Assembly (NCBI GenBank): GCA_000310025.1
Contig: FN649740.1
Span: 4,864,378 to 4,928,377 of the forward strand
Origin: Ectocarpus siliculosus
Taxonomy: Eukaryota; Sar; Phaeophyceae; Ectocarpales; Ectocarpaceae
Reading direction: 5' to 3'
DNA length: 64,000 nucleotides
Below the pieces are notes generated by a model. That model worked only from the letters and a program-made list of their open reading frames with translations. It was not told where the DNA came from and made no database searches. Every line of letters starts with the position of its first letter. Position 1 is the stretch's first letter. Position numbers and translations under genes: made by a program. Shown here one piece after another: positions 11,331 through 21,265 of the stretch.

Positions 11331-11646
11331 AAATCAATCCAAGAGTAGTGTTTTTTCACATTGATAACCCTTTCTGATTGGTCGGGCGTTGTTAGGCGTT
11401 AGTTCTGGCGGCCGATTCCTCTCCAGCGCCCTCTCCCCGTTCCGCATTCCGAGCACGCGGCGCAGCCGCGTGCCGCCCAGCTCGCGGCCGCTAGGCCGTG
11501 CTTTGGCCGTGGGTGAGGGTTAGGGTAGATGTGGGGTGACCAACCTAGCCTTGCTCGCGTGAAGAACCTAGCCTTGCTACGTTCAACATCGGTTAGTCCT
11601 GAGGAGTTACTATCAATAATGTGTAACCAAGGCGCAAATCCAAATA

Positions 11647-11863
11647 CCGTATATGACACAAGATAACACACCCCCTGGACCGATTTTCAAAGCTCGATTA
11701 CTCCACGACGAAGAGGATGCATAAACGAAACAATACATTTTCGAAAACCTCTCGACGAGACGGTTCCAACGCCGCCGTTTTCGGCGCTGTGACTCTTCCT
11801 GCTGTTGAGAAATCGAGCTTTGAAAATCGGCCCAGGGGGTGTGTTATCTTGTGTCATATACGG
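11647..11863. mobile_element. MITE (Tc1/mariner-like) with 53-bp terminal inverted repeats
   Basis: The 53 bases from 11647 (starting CCGTATATGACACAAGATAA) reappear as reverse complement ending at 11863 with one mismatch. TA dinucleotides flank both ends, matching the TA target duplication of Tc1/mariner-type elements. The inner 111 bp have no coding capacity. The nearly identical ends suggest a fairly recent insertion or mobilisation by a transposase elsewhere in the genome. Confidence 0.88.
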
Positions 11864-11998
11864 TAGTAGGGGGGCCCTGTGACTGGGAGTACATCACATG
11901 CCTACAGAACAACCTGAAACGCTCTAACTGCGGGCCTGTACAAGTAGTAACGGCTCGACGGCAGCAACTGAACTTTTTATTAGCAGGCTCGCTCTCTA

Positions 11999-12345
11999 CA
12001 TAGCTTCGCACACGCTTGACCGAATATGTGCGCAATTCCTGCTTTCTGTGCAGCAACAACAACGGGAGGTCGCTGGCACTGCTGTAGGAAGCTTAGGACA
12101 GGCCTCATCACTTCAGGATAATGCATCGACGAGTTGTCAAGGCAACGCCACCAAGGCGGCGGAATCGGCAGCACAACATGCATGCCGTAACGGCACTCTG
12201 TCTCATGACCAGCTTCATCTCGGCTACATCGATGCTGCAGTTATCGCATGGAACCCTCCTGGTCCAAGGGGTGTCATCATCGCTGCGTGCTTCGCAAAAT
12301 TTGCGTTCGAGAACATTGCAAACATCGACATGTAGGTGCGAATGT
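11999..12345 (+). repeat. Dispersed repeat with an exon-like IAWxPPGxRGV frame (copy 2)
   Basis: The 5' part matches 6415-6545 in direct orientation and the 3' part matches 5657-5880 in inverted orientation. A 95-codon frame (12048-12335) encodes IDAAVIAWNPPGPRGVIIAA near its end and stops at a TAG directly before a GTGCGA donor-like site, where copy 1 reads through. The protein-level match to copy 1 over about 60 residues suggests former coding sequence. Function unknown. Confidence 0.5.
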
Positions 12346-12809
12346 TGTTGTGAGTACCTCTATTATAATACCTTGACCAGCCCGATTACACGAAGTGGCA
12401 ACTTGAATAATAAAAGTGGAGCTACCGATATTGTGGCATCAAGATCTCTTGTCACAATCTCAACCCTACATGTGACATTTTGATTTTGCCACTACTGCTG
12501 CTGCATTGTTGTCGTTGTTGTTGTATGTAGCGGACAGCGCCCTCAATAGTGGTATTTTGGGCGTCTCCCCCCCCCAATAGCGGCAATTCCAAACTCGGGG
12601 CCCCACCATTCCCGCACTGCGCACCCGTCCACATACAGCATTGTGATGGTTTGGACTGCTGCTCTCGGGCGAGGGTGTTCGGCGTTTACATGCTTGGTTG
12701 CTCCAGTTGGTTGCGTGCACTGTTGTCGACGTGTTCGTTGTGCTTGTGGAGTTGAACCCCACCCTACATGCATGGGGTCCGCCACAAAAAATGTGTTTGC
12801 GTGACTGTA

Positions 12810-15800
12810 CAGTGGGGGACCCTTAATAACGCCGGTATATACCCGGCGCATCGACCGGTGCTATTCAGAGCGACCGGCGCTATTGGAATAGGGCCTTAGT
12901 AGGGCCACAACCGGCGCTATTGAAGGCTCAGAAACCCTCAATGTCATCGGTTGTGGCAATATGGAGGGATTGTGCTCATGTGGCACCGCGATTGCGCTTT
13001 ACGGAGCCAACAGATTCACAATTGAATAGGAAACGACTGCAAACGATCGATCATGTTCCTGGACTGGATAATTTGTTGTGTTTATTAACTGATTATCTAG
13101 AAAGGCGGAAGCATGCTAAATCCTCCTGTCTCAATAATACTACTGTAGGCGCTGCGCAGCCGGAAAAAATGCCGCAACAGAATGGACTCCGCGACCGTTT
13201 AAATGACGACACCACTGCACCCAATGCACCATTGAATGGAAACCTTATTTGGAAAGAATCGAATAACAGAAAAACAAACCAGATGTGGACGAGAAACGTG
13301 CATCAGCACTCTTTCGCCCTTCATCCATGTAGCGAGGAAAAATAAGAAACGACCGCGAAAGAAGCGCCACATGCAGATAACCAGACACAAACCCGCTATG
13401 CCGTGTAGAACCAGCAAAAAATAACGGCTTTGACTACACCCCCGAGTTATCTCCCGTCCTCTTTCCGCTTCAATACCTTCGGTCGCAACAAATTCCCTCA
13501 AGGCTGTGTGGCTCGTCTGCTTAGCAGCATGCGCTGCGATCATGACCATCCTGGTTTTCTACGGGTAAAAGGCAGCGTCTGCGTTCCCACACTCCTCCGC
13601 AGCCCGCTCCAGGACGCCGTAGTGAGACGAAAGTTCAGCGTAGGCCGGTGGGGTACCCCTAACGCACTCTGTGCTCTCGTCGTCGTCATCCTCCCCCTTC
13701 TCTTCTTGCTCCAAGTCGGCATCCAAGTGGGTCCCAGCTAGCCGTGCCGTGACTTCCTCTGCCGCATCCTCTCGCATCGCGTCTCGCACGTCAGCCTCAT
13801 CCTCCAAGGTTCCCCAAAACCGGATCGCACCCATGGCTTCCTCGCCAGCAGCCTCTCGCGGTGTAACGTCGAGGTTCGCCAGCGATTCACATATGTCGTC
13901 GTCTTCAACGCGGGAGCGTAGCTGCTGCACGTCGTGCACACCCGTGCTCAACGCGTTGAGGGTGTCCTTGAGAGTCTTCACGGGGGGGGTCGGTGACCGT
14001 GCGCATCCGCGAGCTCAACCACCATCTCCCCCGGGAGCGTGTCGGCTTTGACAAAGCACCTGGGTCGTAGATGGCGCAGGAGGTGCAAGACAGGGAATAC
14101 CGCAAAATCATTGCACAATAGGCAGACAATGTATTGTGGCGAACCAACATGGAGAGAAAGCAGGGACATTGGAAACGATACCTTCTCAAGTATTGCGCAA
14201 TCCTACATGATCAAAATATTTGCACGAACAAGAACAGAGTTTACTTAAGCCTTCCTGGCGATGTACTGGGGATTGACGCTGGCCCATGCTTTCTTGAGAA
14301 GTTCCGCGACGTCCCACACGTGAGGGTGGTGCCCCTCCGCCAGCCCGGACGTCCCCGCCTTCACATTGCGCTCCCTGGCCTGGGCGCGACAGCCACCAAC
14401 ATAGAAGGCACCTTGACATCGAGCAGGTCTTTCCTGTAGATGAGCTTCGTCTTGGCGATAAATCCCTGGTCCATGGGCTGGTGATCGCTGGTGCAGCCCG
14501 GGGGGTAAGTCTTGACGGTCACTTGCCCGCGATCATCCACCAGATCAGCGTGAGACGAGCAGCCGTACAACAGCAGCACCTGCCGCCACCACTTGAGGAA
14601 CGTTGCGGTATCAGACCACGCATTCCCCTGTGAGAAGTAGGGAAGAGCACACTCTACGCCGCTGAGGCAGCGGGATTCCTTTGCCTTCCCGATCATGGCC
14701 AGGTCAACGTTTGTCGTGCCGTCGGCGTTGCAGCACACGAGGGCAGACTAGCGATCCTTGAAAGACATACCCCTCGAGCCCCGCGTCGTCTTTCGGTTCT
14801 CGGAGGTGGACAGGCACGTGCACCTAGCCATAACCTTCCACTCGATGCCTGTCTTGTCTACGTTGAAGATGGTCCTCGCCGGGAACTTTGCGCAGGCGGC
14901 CTTGATTGCTTCGAGGTTCTTCTTGATAAGCTCGGTGTCGACGCTGCCGGCCTCGCCATGAAGACGTTGGCGGTTGAACCCATTGTGCTTCACGAAGTTC
15001 TTAGCCCATCGGTGGCCAGCCTTGAACTCCTCCAACTTCTTCCAGACTGGTCTTCGCGGAGAGTCCGAAGCTTCGGATGACGTCGCGCGTGACGGAGATC
15101 TTGGCCTCCCTAGCCTTGTAGAAAAGGTCCACCACCAACGCATCCACCTTTTGACGATGCTGCGAAAATGAGAGAGAGAGGGTACGGGAGAACGCGACGG
15201 CAATTTAGACGTGTAGAGCGCAACCGGTTCCACCCCGTATATACAGCCCTGTTTCTGCTAAGTACTTCTGCTGCTTTTTGTCTCATCTTCATCTGCAAAA
15301 ACGTCAAACAAGCAAAGGAGTGCGTACTGCAAGACGTCAGTGTCCTTCGTCGTCGTAGAAAAACATCTATATCGACGGGTAGCTTCTGCTGACGCTATGG
15401 CTTCATTGCTACTATTCTATGCCAGATTCTCATGTGGAGGAGATGGATTAGTTGTGTCATACCAAATGAGGATATAAAATAAATCGACATGGACGGAAAA
15501 AGCGAGAAAAAAGTTGTTGAAAACAGATAAACACACAGGCACGGCTCGAATCCACGCCTGAAAAAACAGAAAACCAATCGGATTGTTTCCAGCGGTGGTG
15601 GTCTCACCTCTGGAAATTCTCCTTGCCGAGACCACTTCTTGCCGCCTGTTTCTGCCATGTTTGCCTTCTCCTTGATCTTCACCTGGTCAGCTTTGACTTG
15701 AGGAACCGTCCGTTCCGAGCAGCTGAAGAAGTCCGCTATCTGCTCGGGGGTTACTTTCCTCTCCGGCATATCCAGGACCTTGGGCTTGTGGTCGAAGATG

Positions 15801-16362
15801 AAGATCTTACGAGTGGTGCCACCCCTCCCCCGTTTTCTTTCTCACCCTCTGGGACTTGGATTTTCGAGCCCCAGGACCCTCCGGAGGCACTGTCGCTTTG
15901 TCCTTGCCAGCTTTGGACAGACACGGACTGCAGACGAGGTGAATTTCGTTGTCGTCTGCGATGCTTCCGCAAATTCGGTGGAGCCGCCTGCCACATCCTC
16001 CCTGAGAGCGTTGCCCATGAGGGGGTTCTGGCGAAGTTTCGGGCGACTTTCACAAATCATCTTCAGCACATGGCATGGTGCGCCTCTACGTTGAACTTTG
16101 GGGTCTGTAGATGCACGTGTGTACACCTATTGTGTGTAACCTCCTCAGGGCAAGTGCGTGGTATTGGTTTGTGTGGGTGTCAACAAAAAACGGCGTTACT
16201 GCGGGGTGTAGCGGTGCCCAAACCGGCGTTATTGCGGGCCTCACCACATAACGCCGGTCTGGCGCTACTGAGGGCTCTGGCTGTGCCCAGCAATTTCACC
16301 GGCGCTATAGAGGGCAACCGGCGTGAAATCCAATCGGCGATATTGATGGCCCCCCATCAACG
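12810..16362 (-). mobile_element. Decayed pogo/Tigger-type DNA transposon
   Basis: The left end reads TA-CAGTGGGGGACCCTTAAT and the reverse complement of the proposed right end reads TA-CGTTGATGGGGGGCCATC. The CAGT-like start and flanking TA are typical of pogo/Tigger. Both subterminal zones carry repeats of (C)GGCG(C/T)TA(T/C)TG and its complement: 12831-12925 on the left, 16185-16350 on the right. A broken transposase lies between them on the minus strand. The right boundary is less certain because the two ends match imperfectly. Confidence 0.65.
13559..15840 (-). pseudogene. Pogo/Tigger-like transposase (CENP-B HTH plus DDE_1), inactivated
   Basis: The first exon (about 15840-15608) encodes an N-terminal helix-turn-helix region with TPEQIADFFSCSERTV and ends at a CAG|GTGAGA donor. 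The second begins at 15159 after a CAG acceptor and encodes the second DNA-binding region (VDLFYKAREAKISVTRDVIR), then the catalytic core. The core has FNVDKTGIEW with the first Asp and PPGCTSDHQPMDQGFIAKTK with the third Asp. The position of the second Asp reads LLLYG instead of the usual LLLDN. A third piece (14059-13559) carries an acidic C-terminal tail. A frame change in the HTH-core junction near 15045, an in-frame TAG at 14748-14750 and another frame change near 14400 show that it is dead. The start codon is not visible. Confidence 0.82.
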
Positions 16363-16650
16363 TACTGCTGTGCGGTATGCGTACTGTAGTTTTATCAAGC
16401 TGTCTACTTTCAAAGTGCAGTTTGTCACTACAGCAAGCACCACAGTGACTTGGACAAGCAAGCATTGATGTCAACGTGGGGGGTCGAGATCGGGGCCTTG
16501 TCATGTGGTGAACGAAACGCGCCCGCGCTTAAGAACCTCTAGAGTTTTGGCCGAGGCTTGGGTCCTTAGTTCTAGGGTCATGCTGCGAATGGGCGCTATA
16601 TGCCAATAGGTTTTAGTAGGGGAGTTCACAAATGGTGCGAAAGTTCAAAA

Positions 16651-16681
16651 TTTTGTTTTTTGTTTTGTTTTTTGTTTTGCT
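16651..16681. repeat. T-rich (TTTTTGTTTTG)n tract
   Basis: A low-complexity run of T blocks separated by single G, flanking the transposon region. Confidence 0.8.
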
Positions 16682-18040
16682 CAGTTTCTTAACTCCTGGG
16701 ATACGTGATGGCGCGCTCTGTAGTTCGTTTTGAAATGCCGAACCACAAAAGGGAAAAAAGAGAGGGCAGCATTACGGCCACGTCAAACACATACACGACA
16801 CTAACGCTCTTAGATTTGATGAACATCTGTCGGTAGTGTTCACATCGAAGCAGTGTTACACAAATAGTGATACAGTATTCGGGTGTCAACAGGGGTAAAA
16901 TGCCACTCAAGATGGAACAATAGTGGTACTGCCCTGAATAGTGGCATAATGGTCGTCTGCCCGTAGGTGCCACTGCATCGGGCTGCTTACTGTACCTTCG
17001 AACCTTCCTTTCCATTTCTCGTCCTCGTGTGCTACAAGGCGCAAGCCATTCCGTTGGATGCAGGAGGTGTATGGTGCTTGGGGTTGTCTGTCTGGGCGAG
17101 GTTGTGGTGCGCCACTGCGATCTAGTAACCACAAACAAATACCCGCCGAGACTGACGTTGTTATGCATGCAAGCTACATGTAGCTGGTGATTGCATGTAG
17201 CGCGGTCGATGTTACCCAACCAAAGGGACACACACCTTGCATCGCGGGAAGAGCGATATGCCTAAATACGCTGCATCATACCAATGGTTTGTTGAAGCGC
17301 ACAGGCCTGGTAGAACGTCCAGCTGTGAGACTTTTTGAGTTGCCACGGCTGCCCTCGCTTATTTCTCAGTGTACTCTTTCTGTTTTACGATTATTTTTGA
17401 CCTAGGATCATTTAAAGTGTGTAATGGATTTTGGGTGACGCCTCCTGCTCTTAACGTCGGCGGTCCCATGGATGCACTGCGGTGTCGACTGATGTCGGCG
17501 AGGCAATGAATCTGAAAATGATTGAAAGGCATCGAGCCATATTTCAACGTTAGCAGCAGGGTGGTTGGGGCGGTCTCGAAAATGGTTCTTTCCTACCCGG
17601 TATTCTGGCGTATTCACGGTAGAGACGAAGGCAATGATAGGCTGAATGCAAATTTCGACATCATGATAGCGGGGCCGACGCCGACATTCATTTTCGTGCC
17701 GAATTTGAATTCGTTTGTAGACCCGTGATTTCGGTTATGTTGTTGGCCTTGGCCTGGAGAATTACAATTAGGTATTGGTCTTTGCAGGAGGCTTTCAAAT
17801 CTGGCCTGTGGTCCCACCCATACTTTCCTTGCCGAGTCTTCTCCTGGACCGCCGACCTGAAGCCTCGTTAAGTCACACGAACTTTCGTGTATTCGGCAAT
17901 GGGGTAAAAAGCGGCTTACGCGGGGTATTCGCTGTAAAGTCAGTTTGTTAGTGGCAATACTGTTGGCCGCCAGCCGCCCTCTGAAGGACGGCTCAATTAG
18001 TTCTTCGCCGTTTGTTCCGGTTTCCAATCGGGACCTGCAT
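16682..18040. other. Intergenic DNA with stray transposon-end-like motifs
   Basis: No gene recognised. Around 16870-16980 there are AATAGTGG(T/C) motifs (CCTGAATAGTGGCAT, ACAATAGTGGTAC) like those at 12539-12600 outside the other end of the pogo element. They may be remains of a related older insertion. Confidence 0.4.
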
Positions 18041-18206
18041 GATATCCTCTTTCGTGGAGTCACCCGTGGACTTGCTCAAAGACTTCCCTATCGGGAAAGC
18101 ATTCATGGAAAAGTGGGCTGGCAGATATCTTCTTTCGCGGAGTCGCCCATGGAACTGCTCAAAGACTCCTCTATCCTGAAAGCATGCACGGAAACGTGAG
18201 CTGGCA
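18041..18206. repeat. Perfect-register 83-bp tandem duplication
   Basis: Units 18041-18123 and 18124-18206 are each 83 bp and start GATATC(C/T)TCTTTCG(T/C)GGAG. They differ at about 15 positions, so the duplication is not very recent. No convincing protein is encoded. Confidence 0.9.
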
Positions 18207-21200
18207 GGTGGGCAACCCGCACGTGCACCTGAAGGACAGCCTTCGTCTGAGCCGCAGCAAGCTTCGTACCGCGGCAATGCGGGCAAAACCACCGTAATTA
18301 CCGTTTCCCGTGTTCCCATCAAAATCGTTGCCGAGATAAATTGGTTTTACCAATGTTACGGCCTAAACTGAACAATTTTCATTGTCCCATTGCCGTATCG
18401 CAGTTTCCGTGCTTTCTTGTGTTGCGGCGGAATATCTTGCCGCACAGAACCCACAGGAAAAAGAGTGGCTTTACCTTTCTTGGTGCCGCTCCATGCACCA
18501 AGGTGCTATCCTACGACGACCGGGCGGGTGGGGACAAAAGTTCAGTCCAAGTGTACATGGTTTGATGTTTTATCTATTGGGCTGGGCCTGTTGCGTGTTT
18601 TGTTTTTAACCTTTGTTTTTAACCACTTCCAGAGTTTCTCCCTGGATGCGGGGGGCGGCACTGCCTTGCTTGTTGTCTGTCCCGTCTGCTGATCAAGGAC
18701 ATTGTTACTTGACGTAGCGCTGAGCTAACTAAGTCGTTGTGATGAGGCTGCGAAGAGCTTGCCTGCGACAACATGTAGGTTGTCTGTTTTTCTGCCTTCA
18801 TTGTTATGCGAACACTTTGGTTGGTTGATGGCGTGACGCTCGGTGAACGTGTCGCGCACGTTACCAATAGTGCAGTGACCATGCGCCTACGGAACAATGG
18901 GAAGCTAGCAGGGATGAGTACGTATCGCGGCCTAGTTATCTGCACAAGTTATTCCGTGGTGACCGGTTACCGAAAGAGTAGAACCCACTATTAAAGGCAT
19001 TACCGTGGTTGCCGTACAAGAACGTTACCGTGGTGGCCAGCTATGGCATACTCTGTATGGCGATTACCGAGGTGGCCAGTTACCGCCCAACAGATGCTAA
19101 TTCTGCGCCGTCGTGGTCAGTTACCGCACGATGGGAGCATTACAAACCCTAACCCTACGCAGGGGTGGCCAGAAACATCCCCGTGTCCAAAACAACGTCC
19201 GATTGATCTGAAACTTTTAAACTAGGCTCATGGGGGCGGCGAGATATGTACAGTGGGAATCGGTTGTCAGATCTATTTGTGATTTCCACCTTTGGAATAG
19301 AGTTGCAGCTACTACATGCGCAAAACTCGCAAAAAACGGGAATGAGGGACAAATCCCTACACTACTTTTTACCTTGTCCAATACATGCATATAGTCGAAC
19401 GACTAACAGTTATAAGCGAAGGGTAATTTTCAGGGCCGCTGTCCTCACTAACGCTTTTTCGTGTCGGCATTATTTCCTGCGTCAACCTGACCCCAAGGTT
19501 ACCGCTACAGCAAATATTGGGTGGTAACTGGCTACTTCGGGTACCTTAGGGGTAGATTCGAAATCGATAGCACCAACCGCATGTCTAGGGATTTACGTTT
19601 GACAATAGTGATAGTTTGCCCCAAGCAGGCTGTCATTGAATCTTCAGACGTTAGCCGGGGATGGCTCATCACCACCTCCACCCAAAAACGAACGGGAGGG
19701 CCCACTGCGGATGGTGCCCGAGGTTCGTTTTTTAGGTCTGCATCGGTTTCCTCAACCCCGGCTGTGAAGATATTATGTAGTGTAGACTTATTGAGTAAAC
19801 ACCACTTTTTTTGGCCAAGTTTTTGAATCTATTTATCGTTTTGAGAGCCTTATTATCATTACTCCCGGGTCTTGACTTTTACGACTGGACGCCCATGTGG
19901 GAACACGTTGGGGACACAGCGCCCAAATGTCTGTTTACGGCCCTCCGCAATGTAGTCGTCACTATCTTCCGCAGGGTGAAACGCACGTGGAAAACCTTGG
20001 TCATCATACGTATGTCAAGTGGTATGCTGTGTGGTGATGCCTGTCCTCGTCCTCTGACATATGTCTCCCAAGCCGCATGTCCCTTTATAGTAAAAGTCTG
20101 TATTGGACTTGGCTTCAGTTGGAAAGTGTCCCCGTGAATTTCGGAACAATTTTCTGCCTAAAACCAAGTCATCCTTCGTCCCTCGGGATGATTTTTGTTT
20201 CGACCAATACCCTGAAACTAACAGGGTTCTTACAGGGTCAACCGCAAAAACATCCGTCCTTCCATGTTTCCCATGTTGTTCGTATGAAGAGCGGTCATGG
20301 CTCCATCATTGGCCATCTACCCACCTTTGTCGTCTGACCCTTTGTTTTATATCCAGTCTGGAAGTCGAGCAAGACGTTTGGGCAAACCTTAGTCTCAACT
20401 CCGGGACAACAACAACGAATGGGCATCAAATCGTGGTGTCGCAAGACGAATCGTTGGTGAGAGCGGAATTTGTGCAAGCGCATCAAACGAATGTCAGAGA
20501 ATTTGCAGCGGCACGTGTCGACGAACGTGGATGAGTTCTCCTTTGGTGACCTTCGCTCATCTCTGCAGAGGTCTGGAAATGACGATGGTCCCACACCGTG
20601 AACAATAGTTCGGCAACAACAAAATTGTAGTATGTTTTTTGGATTCCCTAGGAAGAAGGTCCACACCAACCGCACGGTGTTGTCAGGTCCACTTCGAAAC
20701 CCTACTACGGTAGACTACAATGTTCAGTTGGACGTTTTCTAAGCATAACAGACAGCACGCAAGTCCCCTGGCTGTATACCACCGTTGATATATTCTGATG
20801 GATCTAGTGCGACGGAACAAAGTCCGACCACTGGCGGTACACCGCTGAGCCTTGAAGCTAAGGGATTCGACCCTACGAAACGGTCCTGACCTCTTGCACC
20901 TGATACACGCACATCTAATAATTGAGGGCCCATCGTCTTGCTTTGTCGACCACGGCGATACGTTTGGGTTGCCGGGTTTTACCACCTCGTTTGACCCAGC
21001 ATCCCGTGTGCACGGTTGTGAAGGTAGACATGTGCAACGGATTCGGCTTCCGCACCCTGTACACATAGATGTGCCTCACGATGCTCTTCTGAATTGGTAT
21101 TTTTTAAGGATCCGTTGAGGCTGAACGCCCTTAGCTCATCAATGACTCTTTCAAGGTGATGTTCAAAGCTCATGTTAACTATTTTCGTCCATTCTTTGTC

Positions 21201-21265
21201 GATCGGTCAACGAATCCCTTCCTATCACGATTGGTGGCTCGCCCCGTCGTGAATGGAAAAAACAG
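18207..21265. other. Region upstream of gene A; no coding exon placed
   Basis: A degenerate repeat is at 18953-19130; otherwise only short frames occur. Promoter and untranslated exons of gene A would be expected here, but no TATA-like or start signal stands out. Open frames near 20.9-21.1 kb do not resemble the receptor domains. Confidence 0.4.
18953..19130. repeat. Degenerate TTACCG(T/A)GGTGGCCAG repeat
   Basis: At least five scattered units (ATTCCGTGGTGACCGG, ATTACCGTGGTTGCCG, GTTACCGTGGTGGCCAG, ATTACCGAGGTGGCCAG, CGTCGTGGTCAGTTACCG) are irregularly spaced by about 25-50 bases. Confidence 0.7.

Noticed and set aside
11515-11530. TTAGGG-like telomeric repeat (also AACCCTAACCCT at about 19144)
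   Set aside because: Only about two units each; too short to call interstitial telomere sequence.
15540-15560. tRNA-like GCTCGAATCCACGCC segment
   Set aside because: It resembles a T-loop only; no matching acceptor, D or anticodon arms could be placed around it.
15623-16468. A 281-codon plus-strand frame
   Set aside because: It is antisense to the transposase N-terminus and its subterminal repeats, and has no family resemblance.
16689-17231. A 180-codon minus-strand frame with hydrophobic stretches
   Set aside because: It spans repeated AATAGTGG motifs related to transposon ends; no conserved domain recognised.
17614-18063. A 149-codon minus-strand frame
   Set aside because: Composition is not protein-like, no motif is visible, and it overlaps the edge of the tandem duplication.
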